6,243 nt of DNA from Devosia sp. (lineage in GTDB: Bacteria > Pseudomonadota > Alphaproteobacteria > Rhizobiales > Devosiaceae), in contig JAEUMC010000866.1 in assembly GCA_016793415.1 (NCBI GenBank), positions 1 to 6,243 on the forward strand. Direction: 5' to 3'. Under the pieces are notes generated by a model, which did no database searches, was not told the DNA's origin, and saw nothing but the letters and a program-made list of their open reading frames with translations. Positions within the stretch are counted from its first letter, which is position 1. Every line of letters begins with the position of its first letter. The translations under genes were made by a program, and so were the position numbers. Below, piece after piece: positions 1 to 6,243 of the stretch.

Positions 1-1210
1 GACCACCGGCGAGACGATCCTCCGCAACGTGCAGCCGCTGTTCGCCGAACTCGAGGTCGGCGGCATCGCCATCGCACATAACGGCAACTTCACCAACGGC
101 CTGACGCTCAGGAAGCAACTGATCTCGCAGGGCGCCATCTGCCAGTCCACCTCGGATACCGAGGTGGTGCTGCACCTGATCGCCCGCTCCAAGAAGGTCG
201 CCTCGTCCGATCGCTTCATCGATGCGCTGATGCATCTCGAGGGCGCTTTCGCGCTGGTGGCGATGACCCGCACCAAGCTGATCGGTGCGCGCGACGCCAA
301 CGGCATCCGCCCGCTGGTGCTGGGCGACCTCGACGGCAAGCCGATCTTTGCGTCGGAAACCTGCGCCCTCGACATCATCGGCGCCAAGTTCGTGCGCGAC
401 GTCGAGAATGGCGAGGTGGTGATCTGCGAGACGCAGCCCGATGGCACGATCACCATCGACTCGGTGAAGCCGTTCGCGCCCCGCCCCGAGCGCATCTGCC
501 TGTTCGAGTATGTCTATTTCGCGCGCCCGGATTCGGTGGTCGCCGGGCGCCCGGTCTATTCGGCACGCAAGCGCATGGGCATCAACCTCGCCAAGGAAGC
601 GCCGGTGGAAGCCGATGTGGTGGTGCCGGTGCCCGATGGCGGCACCCCGGCGGCAATCGGCTATGCGCAGGCGAGCGGCATCCCGTTCGAGCTCGGCATC
701 ATCCGCAACCACTATGTGGGCCGCACCTTCATCGAGCCGACCCAGTCGATCCGTGCCTTCGGCGTGAAGCTGAAGCACTCGGCCAACCGGGCCGAGATCG
801 AGGGCAAACGCGTGGTGCTGATCGACGATTCGATCGTGCGCGGCACCACCTCGGTGAAGATCGTGCAGATGATCCGTGATGCGGGCGCGCGCGAAGTGCA
901 TATCCGCGTCGCCTCGCCGATGATCTTCCACTCCGATTATTACGGCATCGACACGCCCGACCCGGAAAACCTGCTGGCCAACCAGCACCCCGACCTCGAG
1001 TCGATGTGCCGGTTCATCGGTGCGGATTCCCTCGCGTTCCTCTCGATCGATGGGCTCTACGACGCCGTCGGCGGGGTGAAGCGCAACCCGCTGAGCCCGC
1101 AGTTCACCGACCACCATTTCACCGGCGACTACCCGACCAAGCTCACCGACCTCAACGGCCGCAGCAAAAACGATCCCAAGACGCTGTCGCTGATGAAGGA
1201 AGCGAGCTGA
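1..1210 (+). CDS. purF: Amidophosphoribosyltransferase (PurF), 5'-truncated by the window edge
   Basis: PurF makes 5-phosphoribosylamine from PRPP and glutamine, the committed first step of purine synthesis in the cytoplasm. The frame is open from base 2 and gives 402 residues, beginning [12 protein letters not shown] and ending in TGA. Roughly 85-95 N-terminal residues, including the catalytic cysteine, lie outside the window; the GTG at 29 is internal, not the start. Visible glutaminase residues are the AHNGN oxyanion-hole motif (about 74-88) and TSDTE (149-160), which binds glutamine. The phosphoribosyltransferase half has [13 protein letters not shown] (497-535), YVGRTFIEP and the PRPP loop [14 protein letters not shown] (812-853). 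The later cysteine ligands of the Fe-S type enzyme are replaced ([19 protein letters not shown]), so this is the cluster-free form that I recall from alphaproteobacteria. The C-terminus (GADSLAFLS, then FTGDYPT) is complete. Identification is secure. Confidence 0.97.
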   Translation, partial: TTGETILRNVQPLFAELEVGGIAIAHNGNFTNGLTLRKQLISQGAICQSTSDTEVVLHLIARSKKVASSDRFIDALMHLEGAFALVAMTRTKLIGARDANGIRPLVLGDLDGKPIFASETCALDIIGAKFVRDVENGEVVICETQPDGTITIDSVKPFAPRPERICLFEYVYFARPDSVVAGRPVYSARKRMGINLAKEAPVEADVVVPVPDGGTPAAIGYAQASGIPFELGIIRNHYVGRTFIEPTQSIRAFGVKLKHSANRAEIEGKRVVLIDDSIVRGTTSVKIVQMIRDAGAREVHIRVASPMIFHSDYYGIDTPDPENLLANQHPDLESMCRFIGADSLAFLSIDGLYDAVGGVKRNPLSPQFTDHHFTGDYPTKLTDLNGRSKNDPKTLSLMKEAS

Positions 1211-1246
1211 GAAGTTCTGGCGTAATCCGGAATCCGGCGCGCGCTG

Positions 1247-1374
1247 CCCCCCACCCCTGTCCCCTCCCCGCAAGGGGACGACAAGATGTCGCCCCGGGGG
1301 GAGGGAGACCAAAACACTAGTATCGCGGTTCCAGCGTCTCCCTCCCCTTTGCGGGGAGGGATCAAGGGTGGGGG
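1247..1374. repeat. C/G-rich nested palindromic element after purF (possible terminator)
   Basis: This element occupies much of the 267-base gap between purF and the dehydrogenase gene and starts 37 bases after the purF stop. Its outer arms are CCCCCACCC (1248-1256) and GGGTGGGGG (1366-1374), a perfect 9-bp match. Inside are CCCTCCCCGCAA (1262-1273) and TTGCGGGGAGGG (1349-1360), a perfect 12-bp match. An alternative pairing joins GGGGAGGGAGAC (1298-1309) to GTCTCCCTCCCC (1336-1347), also a perfect 12 bp. A small hairpin CGACA-AGA-TGTCG (1279-1291) sits next to the left arm and can extend through flanking GGGG/CCCC. There is no T-run, so it is not a classic intrinsic terminator. It resembles dispersed intergenic palindromes (REP- or MITE-like). 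A role in ending or protecting the purF transcript is inference. Confidence 0.8.
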
Positions 1375-1477
1375 TCTACAGCCACCGGCCCATCGGCCAC
1401 GGCTGTGACACCTTCGCCCTTCCCCATTCTCGTCTCCCCCGCTAGAACCCGCGCCGAACCTCACGGAAACCTCACGC

Positions 1478-2209
1478 ATGACAACCTCTCTCGCCGGCAA
1501 GATCGTCCTCGTTACCGGCGCCTCGCGCGGCATCGGCTACCAGGCAGCGCTCGAGGCGGGACGGCGCGGGGCGCATGTGATTGCGGTGGCGCGCACTATC
1601 GGCGGGCTCGAGGAACTCGATGACGAGATCCAGCAGGCCGGCGGCAGCGCCACACTGGTGCCGATGGACCTCAGCGATTTCGACGGCATCGACCGGCTTG
1701 GGCACGCGATCTTCGAGCGCTGGGGGCACCTCGATGGGTTCGTCGCCAACGCGGCGATGCTGAGTGAGTTGCGGCCGCTGGCGCATGTCGAGCCCAAGGA
1801 GTTCGACAAGCTGATGGCGCTCAACGTGACGGCGAACTACCGGCTGATCCGTTCGCTGGACCTGCTGCTCCGCCAGTCTGTGGCCGGCCGCGTGGTGTTC
1901 CTGTCCTCATCGTCGGCGCACTCGGCGCGCGCCAACTGGGGGCCCTATGCCGCGAGCAAGGCGGCAGTAGAGGCGCTGGCCAAGAGTTACGCCGCGGAAG
2001 TCGGCGGCATCACCCCGGTGCGCGTCAATGCGTTCTATCCGGGTGCGGTGCGCACCGCGATGCGCGCCAAGGCGATGCCTGGCGAGAACCCCGATACCCT
2101 GCCCCGCCCCGCGGCACTGACGCCCAAGCTGATCGACATGATCGCGCCCGAGTTCACCGAGAACCGCATGCTGTTCGACTGGGAAAAGTCGGAGCTACGG
2201 CCGCTTTAG
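1478..2209 (+). CDS. Classical short-chain dehydrogenase/reductase, YciK-like
   Basis: This 243-residue protein has the normal length and Rossmann fold of a classical NAD(P)-dependent SDR; its substrate cannot be read from sequence. The cofactor motif TGASRGIG is at residues 14-21 or so. The usual NNAG stretch appears as ANAA (90-93), the structural Asn is in ALNVTAN (near 116), serines lie in FLSSSSAH (141-148), and the catalytic pair is Tyr157 and Lys161 in GPYAASK. The stretch RANWGPYAASK followed by YPGAVRTAMRAKAMPGE strongly recalls E. coli YciK and its alphaproteobacterial relatives. The ATG at 1478 places the glycine motif at the usual distance from the N-terminus; the preceding CGGAAA (1464-1469) is only a weak ribosome-binding site. 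An SDR of this type directly after purF is, as I recall, common in Rhizobiales. With a 267-base gap and a palindrome between them, it may be transcribed separately, but I see no convincing promoter. Confidence 0.93.
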   Translation: MTTSLAGKIVLVTGASRGIGYQAALEAGRRGAHVIAVARTIGGLEELDDEIQQAGGSATLVPMDLSDFDGIDRLGHAIFERWGHLDGFVANAAMLSELRPLAHVEPKEFDKLMALNVTANYRLIRSLDLLLRQSVAGRVVFLSSSSAHSARANWGPYAASKAAVEALAKSYAAEVGGITPVRVNAFYPGAVRTAMRAKAMPGENPDTLPRPAALTPKLIDMIAPEFTENRMLFDWEKSELRPL

Positions 2210-2235
2210 TCAGGACGCTGCCGCCTAAACCAGGT

Positions 2236-2307
2236 CACCCCCGCGAAAGCGGGATCTGCGATTGGCCGCAAACACCGCAAACGGAGGTTCCCGCTTTCGC
2301 GGGATGA
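2236..2307. terminator. Paired GCGAAAGC hairpins in a convergent gap; candidate bidirectional terminator or dispersed repeat
   Basis: The dehydrogenase gene (stop at 2209) and the CNNM gene (stop at 2350, opposite strand) converge on this 140-base gap. CCCGCGAAAGCGGGA (2240-2254) is repeated as its exact reverse complement at 2289-2303, giving a 15-bp inverted pair with a 34-base loop. Each half is also a hairpin alone: a CCCGC/GCGGG stem closed by GAAA on the left (a GNRA-type loop on the plus strand) and TTTC on the right. Matching flanks GTCA (left) and TGAC (right) extend the similarity. The unit GTCAyCCCGCGAAAGCGGGA resembles a well-known intergenic repeat found in many proteobacteria. 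No T-tract follows, so termination in either direction is inferred from position and folding only. The rest of the gap shows nothing recognisable. Confidence 0.65.
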
Positions 2308-2349
2308 CTCCGTGGGTAACGATCACCCATGGAGCGCATTGGACGCCAG

Positions 2350-3654
2350 CTAGTTCAGCCGCGTCACCAGGATCTTGTCGATGCGCCGGCCATCGAGGTC
2401 CAGCACCTCGAAGCGCCAGTGGCCACGCTCGAAGGTTTCGCCCACCGCCGGCAGGTGGTTGAGCTCGGCCAGCACAAAACCGGCAACGGTTTCGAACTTG
2501 GCGTCTTTCGGGACGGGCACGCCAAGATGCGCCTGAAACTCGTCGACCTGCATCCAGCCCGAGACGAGATAGGAGCCGTCCTCGCGGGTGACATACGCCT
2601 TCTCGTCGCCCTCTTCTTCCTGGAAGGCGCCGGTGATCGCCTCGAGGATGTCGCCTGGGGTGACGATGCCTTCGAAATGACCGTACTCGTCGAACACCAG
2701 CGCCATATGCACCAGCGAACCGCGAATGGCCTTCAGCACGTCGAGGGCGCTGGAACGATCCATCACCACCGGCGCCTGCTTGACCAGTGTGCGCATGTCG
2801 AGCGGCTCGCGGGCGAGGACATTTTCGACCAGGTCCTTGCGGACGATCACGCCGATGATCGAATCCACCGCACCATCCTGCACCGGCAGCACCGAGTGAC
2901 GGGTGGCGCGGAGCTTTTCGATCATCTCTTCCTGGCTCTCGCTCAGGTCGAGCAGTTCGACATCGAGACGCGGGGTCATCAGGCCGCGCGCCGAGCGGTC
3001 GGCGAGGCGCATGACGCCGGAGATCATGTGGCGCTCCTCGGTCTCGAGCACGCCAGCATGTTCGGCCTCGGCGATGAGGGTCTTCACCTCTTCATCGGTT
3101 ACCCGCTCCTCCGCTTCGCCGCTCTGGCCGAGGAGGCGCAGCACCAGCTTGCCGGAGACGTCGAGCAGCCAGACCAGCGGCGCGGCGATCGAGGCGATGA
3201 ACGCCATCAGCGGCGCGACCCGCGCCGCTACACCCTCGGAATCGCGCAGCGCGATCTGCTTGGGCACCAGCTCGCCGACGATCAGCGAGAGGTAGGTGAT
3301 GATGATGACCACGATGCCGACGCCGAGCGGCGCGGCCACCGTGGGGTTGATGCCGGCGCCCATCAGGGCATCGCCCAGGCGCTCACCCAGCGTGGCGCCG
3401 GAGAAGGCGCCCGAGAGCACACCGACAAGGGTGATGCCGATCTGCACCGAGGAGAGGAACTTGCCGGGGTCTTCCTGCAGTTTCAGCGCCACAGTGGCGC
3501 CGCGCTTGCCTTCGGCGGCGAGGACTTTGAGGCGCGCCGGGCGGGACGAGACCACCGCCAGTTCGCTCATTGCAAGGAGGCCGTTGACCAGCGTCAGGAC
3601 GGCGACAATCAGAATTTCGAGGAACAATGTCGTTTCAAGGTTGCGGCCCCGCAC
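2350..3654 (-). CDS. CNNM/HlyC-CorC family membrane protein with paired CBS domains (annotated as hemolysin family protein)
   Basis: This 434-residue inner-membrane protein belongs to the family linked to magnesium or cobalt homeostasis; the 'hemolysin' label is historical and does not show toxicity. The DUF21/CNNM membrane domain spans about residues 8-175, with hydrophobic segments near 10-32, 66-90, 103-128 and 146-173, the MSELAVVSSRPARL segment, and the family signature GELVPKQIAL (127-136). A CBS pair follows at about 215-342, starting after GLMTPRLD and including FDEYGHFEGIVTPGDILEAI. The C-terminal CorC_HlyC domain covers about 352-432. Length and domain order are normal. The start is not certain: GTG at 3654 fits a promoter just upstream but has no clear Shine-Dalgarno sequence, and TTG at 3627 would still keep the first helix. 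Whether it exports Mg2+ or acts as a sensor cannot be told here. The gene lies downstream of der on the same strand but is separated from it by 211 bases holding a palindrome. Confidence 0.94.
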   Translation of the reverse strand: MRGRNLETTLFLEILIVAVLTLVNGLLAMSELAVVSSRPARLKVLAAEGKRGATVALKLQEDPGKFLSSVQIGITLVGVLSGAFSGATLGERLGDALMGAGINPTVAAPLGVGIVVIIITYLSLIVGELVPKQIALRDSEGVAARVAPLMAFIASIAAPLVWLLDVSGKLVLRLLGQSGEAEERVTDEEVKTLIAEAEHAGVLETEERHMISGVMRLADRSARGLMTPRLDVELLDLSESQEEMIEKLRATRHSVLPVQDGAVDSIIGVIVRKDLVENVLAREPLDMRTLVKQAPVVMDRSSALDVLKAIRGSLVHMALVFDEYGHFEGIVTPGDILEAITGAFQEEEGDEKAYVTREDGSYLVSGWMQVDEFQAHLGVPVPKDAKFETVAGFVLAELNHLPAVGETFERGHWRFEVLDLDGRRIDKILVTRLN

Positions 3655-3682
3655 TCAGCATCGGGTCGCTTGGGAGGCGCGG

Positions 3683-3710
3683 AGTATAGCGAGGATCGTC
3701 CGGGGCGCAA
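3683..3710 (-). promoter_or_regulatory. Candidate sigma-70-type promoter of the CNNM gene
   Basis: Read on the minus strand, TTGCGC (3710-3705) and TATACT (3688-3683) are separated by 16 bases. The -10 box differs from TATAAT at one position, and the -35 box keeps only the TTG core. Transcription would begin around 3676, giving a leader of roughly 22 bases before the GTG at 3654. The site lies between the palindrome after der and the coding start, where an independent promoter would be expected. This rests on motif and position only. Confidence 0.4.
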
Positions 3711-3732
3711 TGTGGGGTGACAAACTGAAACG

Positions 3733-3850
3733 GACGTCCCCCTCCCGGCCTCCCCCATGAAGGGGGAGGCGAATAGTCGAGGCTGTGGCCGATGGTGCAA
3801 AGCACCCGGTGCGGCACCTCCCCCTTCATGGAGGATGGGAGGGGGCCGTC
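3733..3850. repeat. Second C/G-rich nested palindromic element, after der (possible terminator)
   Basis: The element begins 15 bases beyond the der stop, reading in the der direction. Its outer arms are CCCCCTCCC (3738-3746) and GGGAGGGGG (3837-3845), with flanking GACG (3733-3736) and CGTC (3847-3850). The inner arms CCATGAAGGGGGAGG (3755-3769) and CCTCCCCCTTCATGG (3817-3831) match perfectly over 15 bp. Between them lie GGTGC-AAA-GCACC (3794-3806) and GGTGC-G-GCACC (3808-3818), whose halves can exchange partners. Its plan resembles the palindrome after purF: a C5-N-C3 arm, a second C/G arm containing AAGGGG, and a short inner hairpin. No T-tract is present, so termination or transcript protection is inference. 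The remaining bases of this 211-base gap hold the CNNM promoter candidate and nothing else I recognise. Confidence 0.8.
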
Positions 3851-3865
3851 TCTATCGGCCGCCCG

Positions 3866-5296
3866 CTACTTGTCGCTCTTGTCGAACGGGTTCTTGCCGC
3901 CGCGGACCCACAACCGGATCGGCGTGCCGGGCATGTCGAAGGCGTCGCGCAGGCCGTTGACCAGGTAGCGCTGGTAGGCGTGTGGCAATGCCTCGGGACG
4001 ACTGGCAAACAGGATGAAGCTCGGCGGCCGGATCTTGGCCTGCGTCATATAGCGCAGCTTGAGCCGCCGACCCGAAACTGCTGGCGGCGGATGGCTCTCG
4101 GTCATGCCGCTCAGCCAGCGGTTGAGCCGCGCCGTCGAAACGTGGCTGTTCCATTTGCGCTCGATGGCAAAGATCGCCTGCATCAGCTTGTCGATGTTCC
4201 GACCCTGCAGGCCCGAGATGGTGACCAGCGGAATGCCCTTGAGCTGCGGCAGGAAGCGCTCGCACTGCTCGCGCAGTTCGGCGAGTTTGGCGTTCTTGTC
4301 CTCGACGGTGTCCCACTTGTTGACGGCGATGACCATCGCCCTGCCCTCGCGCTCAACCAGGTCGGCGAGCGTCAAGTCCTGCTTCTCGAACGGGATCTGC
4401 GCGTCGAGCAGCAGCACCACGACTTCGGCATACTGGATCGAGCGCAGGGAATCGCTCACCGCCAGCTTTTCGAGCTTTTGCTCGATGCGGGCCTTGCGGC
4501 GCATGCCGGCGGTATCGACGAGGTTGATGGTGCGGCCGTCATATTCCCAGGGCACCAGGATGGAATCGCGGGTGATGCCCGCTTCCGGCCCGGTCAGCAG
4601 GCGATCCTCACCGACCATGCGGTTGATCAGCGTGGATTTGCCGGCATTGGGACGGCCGATGATCGCGACGTTGAGGTGGCGCTTGGGGTCCCAGCGCTTG
4701 GTCGGCCCATCTTCGGTGGAGCCGTCATCCTCAGGCAGATCGACATCGACCTCGGGCATCTGGTCGAGCGAGGGGGCCTCCGCTTCGGCCTTCTCGGCGG
4801 CTTCGTCCACCGCCTTGGAAACAATGGCGTGGAGGTCGGCGAGGCCTAGGCCGTGCTCGGCCGAGAGCGCCACCGGTTCGCCGAAGCCGAGGTTGTAGGC
4901 TTCGAGCAACCCGGGGTCGGCAGCCTTGCCTTCGGCCTTGTTGCCGATCAGGTGCACGTCCTTGCCGGCGCGTCGCAGCACCTGAGCGAAGCGCTCGTCC
5001 AGCGGGGTCACCCCGGCTTTGGCATCGATCATGAACAGGATGACGTCGGCATCGCGGATGGCGATTTCGGTCTGCTGGCGCATCCGGTCTTCGAGCGACC
5101 CGTCGGTCTTGTCCTCGTAGCCGGCGGTGTCGAGCACCTTGAAGCGCAGGTCGCCGATGCGGCCCTCGGCTTCCCGGCGATCGCGGGTGACGCCCGGCGT
5201 GTCGTCGACGAGCGCGATCTTCCTGCCGACGAGCCGGTTGAACAGCGTCGACTTGCCGACATTGGGACGGCCGACAATGGCGACGGTAACGGTCAA
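3866..5296 (-). CDS. der: Ribosome-assembly GTPase Der (EngA)
   Basis: Der is an essential cytoplasmic GTPase that acts in 50S subunit maturation, and the 476-residue protein has the full two-GTPase plus KH-like plan. Domain 1 has GRPNVGKS (9-16), DTAG (56-59), NKAE (119-122) in place of the usual NKxD, and SAEHG (145-149). An acidic linker (about 163-200) leads to domain 2, with GRPNAGKS (214-221), DTAG (261-264) and NKWD (326-329). The KH-like domain runs from about 382 to 470 and includes [19 protein letters not shown]. The start must be TTG at 5296 or a rarer codon: an in-frame TAG lies at 5314-5312 and no ATG or GTG occurs before the first P-loop. A GGGG run six bases upstream is the only ribosome-binding candidate. 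The gene follows the TPR gene by 34 bases and is probably translated from the same message. Confidence 0.97.
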   Translation of the reverse strand: MTVTVAIVGRPNVGKSTLFNRLVGRKIALVDDTPGVTRDRREAEGRIGDLRFKVLDTAGYEDKTDGSLEDRMRQQTEIAIRDADVILFMIDAKAGVTPLDERFAQVLRRAGKDVHLIGNKAEGKAADPGLLEAYNLGFGEPVALSAEHGLGLADLHAIVSKAVDEAAEKAEAEAPSLDQMPEVDVDLPEDDGSTEDGPTKRWDPKRHLNVAIIGRPNAGKSTLINRMVGEDRLLTGPEAGITRDSILVPWEYDGRTINLVDTAGMRRKARIEQKLEKLAVSDSLRSIQYAEVVVLLLDAQIPFEKQDLTLADLVEREGRAMVIAVNKWDTVEDKNAKLAELREQCERFLPQLKGIPLVTISGLQGRNIDKLMQAIFAIERKWNSHVSTARLNRWLSGMTESHPPPAVSGRRLKLRYMTQAKIRPPSFILFASRPEALPHAYQRYLVNGLRDAFDMPGTPIRLWVRGGKNPFDKSDK

Positions 5297-5330
5297 GCGA
5301 GACCCCAGTATCTAGAGCCGCTCGCGAAGG

Positions 5331-6206
5331 TCAGTTCGCGGGCGCGGCAGGTGCTTCGGTAGCCGCGGGAGCTTCGGCGGCAGGAGGCACCGCCTCCATC
5401 ATCGGAGTCGCCTCCATCGCCGGCGCTGCCTCTGGAGCCGGTGCAGAGTCGAGCGCCGGCGCGTCGCCAACCGACGTGGCGGCAGGCGCGGCTGTCGCAG
5501 GATCGACAACCACCGGTGTTTCGGTCGCTGCGGCCTCGGCCACCGGCGGGGCGACGCCCTCGGCCACCAGTTGTGCCAGATAGACGGTCAGGCGCTGGCG
5601 CTGCTGCTGGCTCGCCTGGGCATCGTTGGCCGCATCTTCAAAGCTCTGCCGTGCTCCGGCGAGGTCGCCGGCCTTGTACTTGGTGAGACCGATGGCTTCG
5701 CGGGCGGCGTTGCGCATCGGACTGGCGGCGCCGACGAGGCCGCCGACGCGCTGCTCCACCTGGGCGACATCACCGCCGTCGACCAGGAGGTTCGCGGCCA
5801 GCACCAAGGCCAGCTCGCGCAGATACTTGTTCGATTGGCCGGCCGCGAGGGCGTCGTAGGCGGCCACTGCCTCGGCGGTCTTGCCCTGCCCGGCCAGCAA
5901 TGCCGCCTCGCGGAAGCGAGCCAGAACCGGGTAGCCGCCATGATTGGCCGCGATCACCCCATCGAGCGCCGTCTTGGCCGCCTCGGCATCGGTGCCGTCA
6001 GCCAGCTGCAGCGCGGCGTAGAACTGGTCCGACGACTGGGCCGAGTTCGAGCTCTGCCACCAATCCCAGCCCTCCTTCACCGCCACGATGAGGACGATGG
6101 CAACGGCCGCGCCGATCACATAGGGGCCGAACCGACGCCACAGGTTGCGCGCGCGGTCGCTGCGCAGTTCCTCGTCGATTTCGCGGATGATGTTTTCGTT
6201 GGACAT
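5331..6206 (-). CDS. YfgM-like membrane-anchored tetratricopeptide protein with Ala/Pro-rich tail
   Basis: The 291-residue product starts MSNENIIREIDEELRSDR, a charged cytoplasmic N-terminus, followed by one membrane helix (about 28-44, rich in Val, Ile and Ala). A helical repeat region follows (about 55-215), including GKTAEAVAAYDALA and GDLAGARQSFEDAA, both TPR-like. The last 75 residues or so (218-291) are low-complexity Ala, Pro, Glu and Thr. This plan and the position next to der match the YfgM/TPR_21 family; E. coli YfgM is an inner-membrane protein with a periplasmic TPR domain that associates with the Sec translocon and chaperones. The same role here is inference. ATG 6206 was chosen because the family begins MSNE/MSxExxxREI; the frame stays open 12 codons further upstream to a GTG at 6242, but the added residues look unlike coding sequence. 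TTGAG shortly before the ATG could be a weak ribosome-binding site. Only 37 upstream bases are visible, so no promoter can be judged. Confidence 0.88.
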   Translation of the reverse strand: MSNENIIREIDEELRSDRARNLWRRFGPYVIGAAVAIVLIVAVKEGWDWWQSSNSAQSSDQFYAALQLADGTDAEAAKTALDGVIAANHGGYPVLARFREAALLAGQGKTAEAVAAYDALAAGQSNKYLRELALVLAANLLVDGGDVAQVEQRVGGLVGAASPMRNAAREAIGLTKYKAGDLAGARQSFEDAANDAQASQQQRQRLTVYLAQLVAEGVAPPVAEAAATETPVVVDPATAAPAATSVGDAPALDSAPAPEAAPAMEATPMMEAVPPAAEAPAATEAPAAPAN

Positions 6207-6243
6207 GAAGCTCAAGTGAAACGGGGTCGAATTCGGCCGCACC

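Noticed and set aside
1405..1431. Possible promoter for the dehydrogenase gene (GTGACA, then ATTCTC)
   Set aside because: The -10 match is poor and the region is C-rich; the likeness is no better than chance.
1129..1533. A minus-strand frame spanning the purF end and the following gap
   Set aside because: Its translation is largely Gly, Pro and Arg produced by the C/G-rich palindrome, with no initiation signal or domain.
2350..3654. Reading the CNNM/HlyC-type gene as a virulence hemolysin
   Set aside because: The name is historical. The domain set is that of a CBS-containing membrane protein connected with divalent cations, and nothing nearby suggests a toxin locus.
2329..3720. A long plus-strand open frame (463 codons) antisense to the CNNM gene
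   Set aside because: The minus-strand product has clear DUF21, CBS and CorC_HlyC features, while the plus-strand translation is rich in His, Asp, Arg and Gln without a recognisable domain. In GC-rich genes with strong third-position bias, one antisense frame is commonly free of stops.
3785..4849. A long plus-strand open frame (354 codons) antisense to der
   Set aside because: It mirrors the der codons in the same antisense frame register and has the same uninformative composition. It also begins inside the palindromic element.
6207..6242. Earlier GTG start at 6242 for the YfgM-like protein
   Set aside because: The added residues (RPNSTPFHLSF) do not resemble the family, whose N-terminus begins at the ATG at 6206, and no ribosome-binding site can be seen before the window edge.
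1..6243. A defence system, mobile island or other new multi-gene system
   Set aside because: All five genes are conserved housekeeping or widespread families with matching codon use, and there are no integrase, transposase, tRNA boundary, CRISPR or toxin-antitoxin signs. The only unexplained structure is the intergenic palindromes.

Overview
This is an ordinary-looking core-genome segment of a GC-rich bacterium, most likely an alphaproteobacterium of the order Hyphomicrobiales (Devosia-like is my best guess, by inference only). The pointers are the PurF variant without iron-sulfur ligands, an NKAE motif in the first GTPase domain of Der, strong G/C bias at third codon positions, and C/G-rich palindromic elements between genes. 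No phage, transposase, CRISPR, tRNA or rRNA feature is visible, and I found no new multi-gene system.

Layout: (1) 1-1210, plus strand, the last 402 codons of purF (first step of de novo purine synthesis), cut by the left edge. (2) 1211-1477, a gap filled largely by a nested C/G-rich palindrome. (3) 1478-2209, plus strand, a YciK-like short-chain dehydrogenase. (4) 2210-2349, a convergent gap with a pair of GCGAAAGC-type hairpins that could end transcription from both sides. (5) 2350-3654, minus strand, a CNNM/HlyC-CorC family membrane protein with CBS domains. (6) 3655-3865, a gap with a candidate promoter for that gene and a second C/G-rich palindrome. (7) 3866-5296, minus strand, der (EngA), the double-domain ribosome-assembly GTPase. 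(8) 5331-6206, minus strand, a membrane-anchored YfgM-like TPR protein, 34 bases upstream of der and probably co-transcribed with it.

The genes form three probable transcription blocks: purF with or without the dehydrogenase, the TPR-der pair, and the CNNM gene behind its own promoter. The most interesting signal is between the genes. The palindromes after purF and after der share one architecture (a C5-N-C3 outer arm, a second C/G arm, and a small inner hairpin with a 5-bp stem and 3-base loop). Both lie in the same orientation relative to the gene they follow, which suggests a dispersed palindromic repeat family that sits or acts in 3' untranslated regions.
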